Part shown: positions 50,073 through 58,451 of the stretch, piece by piece
How the letters are laid out: each line of letters opens with the position of its first letter
Numbering within the stretch: position 1 is the first letter of the stretch
Program-made: the position numbers and the translations under genes
Notes under the pieces: model-generated
Told to the model about the DNA's origin: nothing
Database searches by the model: none
Seen by the model: only the letters and a program-made list of their open reading frames with translations
Assembly (NCBI GenBank): GCA_902774115.1
Contig: CACYHH010000007.1
Span: forward strand, 1-64,000
Direction: 5' to 3'
Source: an uncultured Spirochaetales bacterium
Lineage (GTDB): Bacteria; UBP6; UBA1177
DNA: 64,000 bases

Positions 50073-51896
50073 TCACCTGCACACATTTGAAGAAGGCGTA
50101 TACATTCTCGCCATCGCGCTCACTATCGGAAGATGGAAGTTGAAATCGAGCGACGCATAAATTCCGTGGACGAAAGGAGAATAGCGGTCCATGACATCAA
50201 TATCGTCTTCTTCCGCTTTCGTGAGAAAACCGAGGTTCCAGCCAGCTTTTATTATAAAATCAAAACCCGGTGTTGCACTGAAACCTAATTGAATCTGCGG
50301 TGTCAATATAAAATGTTGAAAATTCATATCGTCATTCAGAGTTCCGTGATAAGAAGCATCGATAGCCGGCGCAATGAAAAATCCGGCAGATCCTACGTAA
50401 AACCTTTTTGCAATGCCCAGACCACCGCCCAGCCATGAATAAATACTTTGTGTAATAAAAGGTCCTTCAGAAGTAACTTCTGCTTTTCCCGGGGTAAAAT
50501 TCAAATCAAGAAACGCACTCAGATAAAATTCGCTGAGAGCAGAACTGTTCTTCACGTAACCTAAATCAACAGTAGTTCCAAGATGAAATCCGGCACCAAT
50601 TAGAAAAGATCCGATGTCACCGGGTAGATCTTCGCCATTTATCGATATTTCAACCCCGCTGTTTTCCAAACCGAGATTGAAATAAAGACCTGTCCACGGA
50701 TATTCGCGCAGCTGGTCGCCTTCTTCGGCGTTTCCGTTCGTAACTTTGATTATCGTCGGTACGGCACCCTCCTTGCAGTTGAGAGAAACTTCCCTAGCCC
50801 TTGCAAAACCTTTGCGCTGAGTTTTGCCGTCAACAGTTTCAAGGATCTCGAAAGGATGGTCGATTCTGATATCTTCCATAACTCCGAAAGCGCTTTCGAT
50901 TTTTTTGCCGTCGCTGCTTTTTACCGGCATGAAAATAGCGAAATTATCATCCTGCTTAAGCTGATAGTTTGCGTTCAGCGAAGCCGCCTTTATCGCGGTG
51001 CGGAAAGTGTCGTTGAAGACCGACATGACCTGCTTCGGAGTCGGAATTATCTGAAGCGCGGTGTCGGTCGAGCCTGAGATCCCGCCCGAATGTCCCACGA
51101 TGTCGCCGTAATGCTCGAAGCGTTTTGTCTCGTAGTTGTAGCGGTAAATCATGAAAACGACATCGACCGAAAGCTCGATCTCAATATCGAATGAACTGTA
51201 GTAAAGCCCGGTTGTAACCGATTTGTGCCGCGTGCGGACAACTCGCCCCGCGCTGCCGACAGGAGCGACATGAGCCGCAAAAACGTAGGAAGAATTGAGA
51301 AGATTTTTGACAAAAGCCGCCGAAAGACCGAGCTCCTTCGCCTTTGTCACCATGAAAGTCTCCTGCTCTTTTTCTGAAAGTTCGGAATACCTCTGCTCAG
51401 CACTCGCGTCAAGCAGGTTTCCGAAAACTTTTCTGACATCAGAATTTAGATAATGCTCCAAGTGTCTCCTGAAAGTGGCGCGGTCGCTCGTTCCGGCACG
51501 GAAAGAGGGGATTTTTCCACCAAGATCGATCTTAACTTCGCCGCCTTTTGTCCGCATGAAAGCAACGTTGTCGCCAAGAATTATCTTGTCAAAGCGGTTT
51601 GTGATCGTCCACTGGTAGAAAATCTTCGCCGCTTTCAGCTTTTCGCTTGTGTCAAGCGGATAATTCACCGAAAAAGTCCACGGAATGCACCTTCCCTCGC
51701 CTTTTTCGTTGTATTCGCAGTAGCGCATAGGCACTTTCACGGCATCCTGCATGAAGCCGATGTCGCCGAAGCCCATGACCGCCTTTCTTTCGTATGTTTT
51801 CTGAGTCTCGTCCGATTTCAGAAGAGATGCGTCCTCAACGGCGGAAAGCTGAAAAAACGATATCAAACAAAACGCAATAAGCAGGAATTTTTTCAT
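50073..51896 (-). CDS. Secreted, probable outer-membrane beta-barrel protein (607 residues)
   Basis: Signal peptide MKKFLLIAFCLISFFQLSA with signal peptidase I-type cleavage expected (no lipobox). The N-terminal ~350 residues are soluble-looking (helical part near NLLDASAEQRYSELSEKEQE; YSSFDIEIELSVDVVFMIY). The last ~230 have alternating amphipathic strands (GLYFNLGLENSGVEISINGE, FYVGSAGFFIAPAIDASYHG, IQLGFSATPGFDFIIKAGWN) typical of a barrel. No family recognised. First gene of the minus-strand cluster. Confidence 0.6.
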   Translation of the reverse strand: MKKFLLIAFCLISFFQLSAVEDASLLKSDETQKTYERKAVMGFGDIGFMQDAVKVPMRYCEYNEKGEGRCIPWTFSVNYPLDTSEKLKAAKIFYQWTITNRFDKIILGDNVAFMRTKGGEVKIDLGGKIPSFRAGTSDRATFRRHLEHYLNSDVRKVFGNLLDASAEQRYSELSEKEQETFMVTKAKELGLSAAFVKNLLNSSYVFAAHVAPVGSAGRVVRTRHKSVTTGLYYSSFDIEIELSVDVVFMIYRYNYETKRFEHYGDIVGHSGGISGSTDTALQIIPTPKQVMSVFNDTFRTAIKAASLNANYQLKQDDNFAIFMPVKSSDGKKIESAFGVMEDIRIDHPFEILETVDGKTQRKGFARAREVSLNCKEGAVPTIIKVTNGNAEEGDQLREYPWTGLYFNLGLENSGVEISINGEDLPGDIGSFLIGAGFHLGTTVDLGYVKNSSALSEFYLSAFLDLNFTPGKAEVTSEGPFITQSIYSWLGGGLGIAKRFYVGSAGFFIAPAIDASYHGTLNDDMNFQHFILTPQIQLGFSATPGFDFIIKAGWNLGFLTKAEEDDIDVMDRYSPFVHGIYASLDFNFHLPIVSAMARMYTPSSNVCR

Positions 51897-51981
51897 AATC
51901 TCCTCAAAAATAAAAAATCGGATTATTATTAAAAACCATTATAAAAAAGCAATTTTTTGTCTGTCTTTGCCGCCAATTTTA

Positions 51982-52012
51982 TGTCGATATTTCGACATTT
52001 CGATATTTCGAC
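51982..52012. repeat. Short palindromic element upstream of gmd
   Basis: TGTCGA-TATT-TCGACA (51982-51997), a perfect inverted repeat, followed by a partial second copy TTTCGATATTTCGACA. It lies between the divergent genes at 51896 and 52107 and could be an operator or a small dispersed repeat. Confidence 0.5.
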
Positions 52013-52048
52013 AGAAAAACAGCGGCGGCAAAAGCGGCGCGGCAATTC

Positions 52049-52076
52049 TTGCCTTTTCTTCCCTTTTCCTTAAAAT
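52049..52076 (+). promoter_or_regulatory. Promoter of gmd
   Basis: TTGCCT at 52049-52054, 16-base spacer, TAAAAT at 52071-52076, then TTCGGG and a TTTTTT leader before CGGGGG. Confidence 0.7.
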
Positions 52077-52106
52077 TTCGGGTTAATGTTTTTTCGGGGG
52101 TCAAAA

Positions 52107-53246
52107 ATGACGAAAAAAGCTCTCATCACCGGCATCACAGGGCAGGACGGCTCGTATCTGGCGGAACTTCTGCTTGAAAAAGGCTATGAAGTCCACGGCA
52201 TAAAAAGGAGAAGTTCCTCTTTCAATACCGACAGGATCGACCATATTTACAAGGATATCCACGATAAAAACAGGAAGTTCACGCTGCATTACGGCGATCT
52301 CACCGATGCGACGAACCTCATCAGAATAATGCAGGAAGTGAAGCCTGACGAGATCTACAATTTAGCGGCACAGTCGCATGTCAAAGTCTCGTTCGAAACT
52401 GCCGAATATACCGCAAATTCAGACGCTCTCGGCACTTTGAGGCTTCTTGAAGGGATCAGGATCTTAGGCATGGAAAAGACGGCAAAATTCTATCAGGCAT
52501 CGACTTCCGAGCTTTTCGGAAAAGTTGCAGAAATTCCGCAGAGCGAAAAAACGCCGTTCTATCCGCGGAGCCCTTACGCTGCGGCAAAGATCTACGCCTA
52601 CTGGATAACGGTGAACTACCGCGAATCTTACGGGATTTTCGCAAGCAACGGAATACTTTTCAACCACGAATCTCCGCGCAGAGGCGAAACTTTCGTCACG
52701 AGAAAGATAACCAGAGCAGCGGCAAGGATAATCCTCGGTCTTCAGGATATGCTTTACCTCGGGAACTTAGACGCAAAGCGCGACTGGGGACACGCGAAAG
52801 ACTACGTCAAGGCGATGTGGCTCATCCTCCAGCACGAAAAAGCGGACGATTTCGTCATCGCGACAGGCAGAACATCTTCGATCCGCGATTTTGTCAGAAT
52901 GGTTTTCGACTGTGTCGGAATAAAGGTCGCGTTTATTGGAAAAGGAGTTGACGAAAAAGGGGTCATTGACGATATAGATACGGCAAAACTCGCTGAGATT
53001 ACTGACAAAATCACTCTCAAAAAAGGTCAGGAAATAATCAGCGTAGATCCGCGCTATTTCCGTCCGACCGAAGTTGACATCCTTCTCGGAAATCCTGAAA
53101 AAGCCGCAAAAACTCTCGGCTGGAAAGCTGAAACCTCTGTCGAAGAACTTGCAAAAGAAATGATGCTCGCAGATATCGAAGACGCAAAAAAAGAGGCTCT
53201 TCTTATCGGCAACAACTACTTTGTCAGAGAAAATTACGGCGATTAA
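52107..53246 (+). CDS. gmd: GDP-mannose 4,6-dehydratase
   Basis: Converts GDP-mannose to GDP-4-keto-6-deoxymannose, the precursor of GDP-fucose, rhamnose or perosamine for surface polysaccharide. Extended SDR enzyme, 379 residues: [19 protein letters not shown] (nucleotide motif), [25 protein letters not shown] with the catalytic Thr/Ser-Glu, [12 protein letters not shown] (Tyr-x3-Lys) and [23 protein letters not shown] before the ATG at 52107 decides against an in-frame ATG at 52086. No partner epimerase gene is in the window. Confidence 0.95.
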   Translation: MTKKALITGITGQDGSYLAELLLEKGYEVHGIKRRSSSFNTDRIDHIYKDIHDKNRKFTLHYGDLTDATNLIRIMQEVKPDEIYNLAAQSHVKVSFETAEYTANSDALGTLRLLEGIRILGMEKTAKFYQASTSELFGKVAEIPQSEKTPFYPRSPYAAAKIYAYWITVNYRESYGIFASNGILFNHESPRRGETFVTRKITRAAARIILGLQDMLYLGNLDAKRDWGHAKDYVKAMWLILQHEKADDFVIATGRTSSIRDFVRMVFDCVGIKVAFIGKGVDEKGVIDDIDTAKLAEITDKITLKKGQEIISVDPRYFRPTEVDILLGNPEKAAKTLGWKAETSVEELAKEMMLADIEDAKKEALLIGNNYFVRENYGD

Positions 53247-53258
53247 ATTTTAGAGGAA

Positions 53259-54500
53259 TCAACTAATTACAGATTTAAAAATCAAAACTGAATTCTGTCC
53301 GCCGAAACCGAATGAATCGGTCATGACGCATTTTACTTCAGCTTTCCGCGCCAACTTCGGAACATAGTCCAGATCACATTCAGGATCAGGCGTTTCAAGG
53401 TTTATTGTCGGCGGGATAACGCCTTCAGCCATCACAGAAACCGCTGCGACCGCTTCAAGTGCCGCAGCAGCGCCGAGAGCGTGCCCGAGCATCGATTTTA
53501 TTGAAATGACAGGCGTTTTATAAGCTTTTTCGCCGAAAACCGCTTTTATTGCCTTTGTTTCGATCGGGTCATTCGCCAAAGTTCCCGTTCCGTGAGCAAC
53601 GACTAAATCGACTTCCGAAGCATCCGTTCCAGAATCAAGAAGCGCAAGCCGCATCGCAGTTTCAGCACCTTTTGCATCGGGATCTGGCGAAGTTATGTGG
53701 TAAGCGTCGGCCGAACTTCCGGTCCCAGAGACTTCTGCATAAATTTTTGCGTTTCTTTTGAGAGCGTGCTCGAAAGATTCTAAAATCACGATTCCGCTCC
53801 CCTCGCCCAGAACAAATCCGTCGCGCTCCTTGTCAAAAGGTCGTGAAGCCTTTTCCGGCTCGTCGTTTCGTTTTGAAAGGGCTTGCATCGATGAAAAAGC
53901 GGCAAGGACAAGCGGATTTATCGGCGCTTCGCTTCCGCCGCAGATAATTATGTCGGCATTTCCTCTCTGAATGAGTCTTGCCGCAGCAGCAATCGCATGC
54001 GAAGCAGAAGCGCAGGCAGTCGAAACCGTTTCGCACACCCCTCTCGCACCGAAAAGGATCGAAAGATTTCCAGCCGCCATATTTGGGATGCACATCGGCA
54101 CACCAAAAGGCGAAACCCGCCTTGGACCTCGTTCGAGCAGGATCTTGTGCTGCTCTAAGATCGTTGAAATCCCGCCGAAACCGACCCCTAAAACAACTCC
54201 GAAACGGCTTTTGTCGAGTTTTTCCAAATCGATTTTTGAATCAAGAAGCGCGTCTTTCGCCGCGACCGCCGCAAACTGCGTGAAACGGTCCATTTTCCGC
54301 GTTTCGTTTTTCGGAAAATATAAACTTGCATCGAAATCTTTGATTTCAGCGGCGATTTTTGTCTTGAAATCCGATGTGTCGAAAGAAGAAATCAGCGAGA
54401 CTGCCGATTTTCCGGCAACGAGGCTCTCAAAAAACGCGCACCTCCCGATACCGAAAGGTGTTACGCATCCAAGGCCGGTGACAGCGACTCTTTTAAGCAT
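53259..54500 (-). CDS. fabF: 3-oxoacyl-ACP synthase II
   Basis: Condensing enzyme of fatty-acid elongation. 413 residues; the active-site Cys in VSTACASASHAI, His in VVAHGTGTLANDPIE and SMLGHALGAAAALEA, and the C-terminal DSFGFGGQNSVLIF are all present. Starts 4 bases after acpP. The order fabD-acpP-fabF on the minus strand makes a compact elongation module. It faces gmd tail to tail with 12 bases between. Confidence 0.96.
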   Translation of the reverse strand: MLKRVAVTGLGCVTPFGIGRCAFFESLVAGKSAVSLISSFDTSDFKTKIAAEIKDFDASLYFPKNETRKMDRFTQFAAVAAKDALLDSKIDLEKLDKSRFGVVLGVGFGGISTILEQHKILLERGPRRVSPFGVPMCIPNMAAGNLSILFGARGVCETVSTACASASHAIAAAARLIQRGNADIIICGGSEAPINPLVLAAFSSMQALSKRNDEPEKASRPFDKERDGFVLGEGSGIVILESFEHALKRNAKIYAEVSGTGSSADAYHITSPDPDAKGAETAMRLALLDSGTDASEVDLVVAHGTGTLANDPIETKAIKAVFGEKAYKTPVISIKSMLGHALGAAAALEAVAAVSVMAEGVIPPTINLETPDPECDLDYVPKLARKAEVKCVMTDSFGFGGQNSVLIFKSVIS

Positions 54501-54503
54501 GAA

Positions 54504-54737
54504 CTAAGACTCTTTTACCGATTTGATATAGTTCGCAAGATCGCCCAAGTTATGGAATTCAGGAAGTTTTTCATCAGGGATCTCGATTTCGAAGGCATCT
54601 TCGATCTTCATAATGATCTCAACTACATCCAGAGAATCGATCTTCATGTCCTTCAGTGAAGTTTCAGGAGTGATCTGAACACTTTCGTCAAGAGCGAGAT
54701 GACTTTTGACGATGTCTGCGATTTTTTCTAAATACAT
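54504..54737 (-). CDS. acpP: Acyl carrier protein
   Basis: 77-residue acidic four-helix carrier. The phosphopantetheine Ser is in KIDSLDVVEIIMKIEDAF (DSL). Ends DLANYIKSVKES as usual. Nine bases after fabD and 4 before fabF, so made in one operon. Confidence 0.96.
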   Translation of the reverse strand: MYLEKIADIVKSHLALDESVQITPETSLKDMKIDSLDVVEIIMKIEDAFEIEIPDEKLPEFHNLGDLANYIKSVKES

Positions 54738-54746
54738 AACTTTCTC

Positions 54747-55691
54747 CTATGATTCCAAGTTCTTAAATGTTTCCATATTTTCGACGTTCCGGATCCTGAC
54801 TTCCTTATCCATCGCGGCTGCGGTCTTTCTGACAAGGCCTGAAAGCGATGTTCCGGGGCCGATCTCAACAAAATCGGTGACTCCGTTCGCGATCATGAAT
54901 TCGACAGACGGCTTCCAGAGAACCGTGCTGTAAAACTGCTTTATGAGTGCAGGTTTCACTTCGGAAATATCGGTGTAAGGCAGACCCGTGACATTCGAAA
55001 CAACGGTTTTATTAAGCTCAAATACACTGTAATTATTGAGTATTTTTTCAAATTCTTTTGAAGCCTCGCGAAGCAGCGACGTGTGGAAAGGAGCGCTCAC
55101 AGGAAGGAAAAGCGCTTTTATCCTTGTTTTTGCGTTTTTCTTTATAAAATCGACAGCCGCTTGGACTGCTTCGATATTTCCCGAAACAACGACCTGCGAG
55201 GGAGAATTGAAATTTGAAATCTCAACAACCCCAAGACCTTTTATTTCCTTAATAAATTCAGCAACTTCGTCGTAAGAAAGCCCTACAACCGGAGCCATCG
55301 CCCCGACACCTTCGGGAACCGCTTCCTGCATTATTCTGCCGCGCTCTTTCGCGATAACGACTGCATCTGCAAAATCAAGAGCGCCTGCATGGACAAGAGC
55401 GGTATATTCACCAAGACTAAGTCCCGCCGCAAAATCGCACGAAAGCCCGGTTTCCTGCGAAATAACCTTGAGTATCGCCGTCGAAACGGTGAGAAGCGCA
55501 GGCTGCGTCACTTCAGTCCGCATCAAGTCTTCTGCAGTTCCATCCATCACGGTTTTAAGCAGATCAAATCCGAGCCTTTCTGACGCCTCTTCAAAAACTT
55601 CTGAAAATACAGGAAATCTCTCAACAAAATCGCGCCCCATTCCGACATATTGCGCCCCCTGACCGGGGAAAATGAAAGCTCTTTTAGCCAT
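54747..55691 (-). CDS. fabD: Malonyl-CoA:ACP transacylase
   Basis: Loads malonyl groups onto ACP. 314 residues with FIFPGQGAQYVGMGRDF, the nucleophile elbow GLSLGEYTALV (Ser), VVVSGNIEAV and the catalytic His in SAPFHTSLL. The last half has the family's VEIGPGTSLSGLVRK. First gene of the fab operon, with TGAGGTGA before the ATG. Confidence 0.95.
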   Translation of the reverse strand: MAKRAFIFPGQGAQYVGMGRDFVERFPVFSEVFEEASERLGFDLLKTVMDGTAEDLMRTEVTQPALLTVSTAILKVISQETGLSCDFAAGLSLGEYTALVHAGALDFADAVVIAKERGRIMQEAVPEGVGAMAPVVGLSYDEVAEFIKEIKGLGVVEISNFNSPSQVVVSGNIEAVQAAVDFIKKNAKTRIKALFLPVSAPFHTSLLREASKEFEKILNNYSVFELNKTVVSNVTGLPYTDISEVKPALIKQFYSTVLWKPSVEFMIANGVTDFVEIGPGTSLSGLVRKTAAAMDKEVRIRNVENMETFKNLES

Positions 55692-55722
55692 ATCACCTCA
55701 AAAACCGCATTCCGGCGCTTTT

Positions 55723-55749
55723 TTATTAAAAATAGTGTGCTTTTGTCAA
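55723..55749 (-). promoter_or_regulatory. Promoter of the fab operon
   Basis: Minus strand TTGACA, 15-base spacer, TAATAA, then GCGCCGG and a GCGGTTTTTGAGGTG leader. Confidence 0.5.
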
Positions 55750-55872
55750 GAATTTGCCGCTACACGGCGGATATATTCTGTTGCAGAGAGTATTGAGAAG
55801 TGAGGTTTCAGAAAAATCGAATAATTTTAAGGAAATTTAAGAAAAAGGCAAGAGATTTAAAATTATGGAGAT

Positions 55873-55941
55873 TACCGCAAAAAGTGGAAGTAAAATACCA
55901 CAAATAATGGAAGTAAAACACCGCAAATAATAGAACTTTAC
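55873..55941. repeat. Three 23-bp tandem repeats
   Basis: Units start at 55873, 55896 and 55919 (TACCGCAAAAAGTGG..., TACCACAAATAATGG..., CACCGCAAATAATAG...). The third is the most diverged. They lie in the gene-free stretch after fabD. Three units without spacers is not a CRISPR. Confidence 0.6.
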
Positions 55942-55956
55942 AAAACAAGCAAGTGA

Positions 55957-56118
55957 AATTATTGCATTAAAAAAGATTTGATAAAAGAGCGGAATAAAGA
56001 GGAAAAACAGGTTCCCATCAGGCTTCCTGATCTGAAATTAGTGATTACAGGAACAAAATACGGTTACAGAAGAGAAGACGGAGTTTTTGTTATTCCGGCA
56101 GGTTGTCTGAAAGATTAA
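55957..56118 (+). pseudogene. C-terminal remnant of an AAA+/DUF4143-type ATPase
   Basis: The open frame encodes about 53 residues ending RLPDLKLVITGTKYGYRRED then GVFVIPAGCLKD and a stop. That pattern resembles the extreme C-terminus of the archaeal-type AAA/DUF4143 ATPase family. There is no start codon context or ribosome binding site, and the frame is closed upstream by TGA (55954-55956). Probably the last trace of a deleted accessory gene; together with the tandem repeats it fills the 453-base gap between fabD and the gene at 56145. Confidence 0.45.
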
Positions 56119-56144
56119 AAATCACGAAAAAGCAATATAAAGCG

Positions 56145-56981
56145 CTATTCCGCGCTGACTATGACTATCCGGCCTTCGCTGAAGCACTCTTTTTTGAGTT
56201 CAGCCCTTATTTTTTCGGCATCGCTGTTTTTTATGACGATTTTCGATTCGGTGATTTTGAATGCGTTTACAGAAAGTGTTTCGCTGGAAAGTCCCTCTCT
56301 TTCAATAATATAATCGGCTTTCTTTTTGGCGAAAAAAACGGATGAGGGGCTTTTTCTGCCGTTTCCGGCTGTCGAAATGTCGTAAATTTTTTCACCTTTT
56401 TCATCCACGACTGAAATCAGAAGCGCGGGCTCGATCTTTTTCACGTTTATGAGAAGGACAGACTTCGTTTTCGCGCTCTCGTCAGAAGCGGCCTCACCCT
56501 TTTCTTCCGCTGGAATAGCCCCTTCCCTCACCGCTTCGGTAATTTTTCTGATGAATCCCGAAACATCAACTTTGTATGTCACGTCGACTGATGAATTCGA
56601 GTAGAATCTTTCGTAGGTGACTTCCCTGAAATCGGCCGCGTTCACAAGCCGCTCGACAAAATCGGGCTGGTTTTTCTCGTCGAAATAAGCTTTGACCGTG
56701 GTTTTGCCCGAAAGAACGAGCGAAGAAAGGATCTTCACCGTTTTCAGCCGCGCGTTGGCCTGAGCCGCCTTTTCCGCAGTGATTCTCGCCGAATTGAGGT
56801 TCGTGACATTAGTCTCGGGAATACCGTTCCCGGTTATAGTCAACTCGAACGAGGAATAGTTCAAAGTTCCGTCAGTCACCTTTTTAACAAACTGGAAATC
56901 TTCCGGCTTTTCAGCGGCCCAAAGTGAAAAAAAGGAGAAAAAAACAAGGAAAAAAAGGACTTTTTTTAAATATTTTTTCAA
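56145..56981 (-). CDS. Exported LPP20-like protein (TTG start)
   Basis: A 278-residue protein with signal peptide KVLFFLVFFSFFSLWA. The mature part has the LPP20-like pattern: DGTLNYSSFELTITGNGIPE, AEKAAQANARLKTVKILSSL, FREVTYERFYSNSSVDVTYK. A C-terminal beta domain follows (VLLINVKKIEPALLISVVDE). It is related in layout to the lipoproteins at 47561 and 48855 but lacks a lipobox. AGGAGG lies five bases before a TTG at 56981, and the signal peptide begins right there, so I take TTG as start; the in-frame ATG at 57017 lies before the ribosome binding site. Confidence 0.6.
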   Translation of the reverse strand: MKKYLKKVLFFLVFFSFFSLWAAEKPEDFQFVKKVTDGTLNYSSFELTITGNGIPETNVTNLNSARITAEKAAQANARLKTVKILSSLVLSGKTTVKAYFDEKNQPDFVERLVNAADFREVTYERFYSNSSVDVTYKVDVSGFIRKITEAVREGAIPAEEKGEAASDESAKTKSVLLINVKKIEPALLISVVDEKGEKIYDISTAGNGRKSPSSVFFAKKKADYIIEREGLSSETLSVNAFKITESKIVIKNSDAEKIRAELKKECFSEGRIVIVSAE

Positions 56982-57038
56982 TCGATCCTCCTGCTTACCG
57001 GAACAACACAAGCGCATTTGCGGGACATTATTCCCTGT

Positions 57039-57066
57039 AATTTATGAATTGCAAGATTACTGTCAA
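57039..57066 (-). promoter_or_regulatory. Promoter of the LPP20-like gene
   Basis: Minus strand TTGACA, 16-base spacer, TAAATT. The remaining bases to 57221 are AT-rich leader for kamA with no gene. Confidence 0.5.
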
Positions 57067-57221
57067 AAAACCGCAGGGTCTATTGCATAAATTTATCAAT
57101 AAAATACTGCACTTGTCGATTTTTAAAAAATTATCTTGCATTTTTTATGAAAAGAGCAGAATAGCTCTCGCTGCGTTCGGCACATTCCTATTAAAAATCA
57201 AACAATTTCAGGAGGTTATCC

Positions 57222-58439
57222 ATGAAAGAAGAATTGCATTCCCTCGAGGATGAGGTCCCGCTTGGCTCAGGCCGGTCGAATTCCGTTCCGTTTTATTCCG
57301 TTCCCCTTGTCTCTGAGGGCGAGGAAGTTCTTTCCGATTTTCAGAAAAAATTTTTCCCGGGCTCGACAAAAGCTGACTGGGACAGCTGGCTTTGGCAGAT
57401 CAAAAACTCGATCACCGATGCCGGAACTCTTTCAAAAATGTTCGATCTGACAGAGGACGAACTTGCGGCGATGAAGGAGATTTCGCTTCCCTTCAGGATC
57501 ACACCCTACTACGCCTCGCTGCTTTACGGCCGCGATCCGGAGTATCCGCTGAGAAAGACCATGATCCCGCGGACATCCGAACTTATAAGGAGCTTCGGTG
57601 AAGCAGCCGACCCTCTTTCGGAGGAATCGATGTCGCCGGTCCCGAACCTTGTCCACCGCTATCCCGACAGAGTCCTTTTTCTGGCGACCGAATTCTGCAG
57701 CTCATACTGCCGCTACTGCACAAGGCACAGAGTCGTAGGAAACAAAAACGAACTTCACAGATTCAACTCGAAGTGCTGGGACGAATCGATCGACTACATC
57801 GCAAGGCACACCGAAGTGCGCGATGTCCTGATTTCAGGCGGCGATCCGCTCACCATGCCCGACGCAAAGATCGACTATCTTCTTTCAAGGATCAGGGCTA
57901 TCCCTCATGTAGAAATAATCAGGCTCGGAACAAAAGTCCCCGCCGTCCTTCCGCAGAGGATCACACCTAAACTCCTGAGAATACTCAAAAAATACCATCC
58001 TCTTATGATAAGCATCCACTTCACCCACCCGGACGAACTCACGCCGGAAAGCTCTGCTGCATGCTCGAGACTTGCCGATGCGGGGATCCCTCTCGGCAGC
58101 CAGACAGTCCTTCTCAAAGGGGTGAACAACGATGCAAAAGTTATGACAGAACTCTTCCTCAAGCTCCTTATGGCAAGAGTCAGACCTTACTATCTCTACC
58201 AGTGCGACCCGGTCATCGGCTCGGCCCACTTCAGGACAAGTGTCGATGAGGGACTCGACATGATCAGGCAGATCCGCGGATTCACGAGCGGCTACGCTGT
58301 TCCCCACTATGTCATAGACGCTCCCGGCGGAGGAGGAAAGATCCCCCTCATCCCGAAATATTTTCAGGGAGAAGACGATGATTACGTCTACCTGAAGAAT
58401 TTCGAAGGCAAAGACTACAAATACCCCAAACATTCATAA
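57222..58439 (+). CDS. kamA: Lysine 2,3-aminomutase (KamA family, radical SAM and PLP)
   Basis: Interconverts L-lysine and L-beta-lysine. 405 residues. The radical-SAM cluster is CSSYCRYC (Cys159, 163, 166). The PLP lysine is in DAPGGGGK, as in the clostridial enzyme. The two Asp residues that read the lysine side chain there are also present (YQCDPVIG and VIDAPGG), which favours lysine over glutamate as substrate. AGGAGG precedes the ATG. No lysine-fermentation genes (kamD/E) and no beta-lysine acetyltransferase (ablB) are nearby; the partner is an ATP-grasp ligase 12 bases downstream, so beta-lysine may be ligated to something. Confidence 0.9.
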   Translation: MKEELHSLEDEVPLGSGRSNSVPFYSVPLVSEGEEVLSDFQKKFFPGSTKADWDSWLWQIKNSITDAGTLSKMFDLTEDELAAMKEISLPFRITPYYASLLYGRDPEYPLRKTMIPRTSELIRSFGEAADPLSEESMSPVPNLVHRYPDRVLFLATEFCSSYCRYCTRHRVVGNKNELHRFNSKCWDESIDYIARHTEVRDVLISGGDPLTMPDAKIDYLLSRIRAIPHVEIIRLGTKVPAVLPQRITPKLLRILKKYHPLMISIHFTHPDELTPESSAACSRLADAGIPLGSQTVLLKGVNNDAKVMTELFLKLLMARVRPYYLYQCDPVIGSAHFRTSVDEGLDMIRQIRGFTSGYAVPHYVIDAPGGGGKIPLIPKYFQGEDDDYVYLKNFEGKDYKYPKHS

Positions 58440-58451
58440 GGGAGGTAAAAA

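Noticed and set aside
55873-55941. Possible CRISPR array
   Set aside because: Three adjacent 23-bp units with no spacers and no cas genes in the window.
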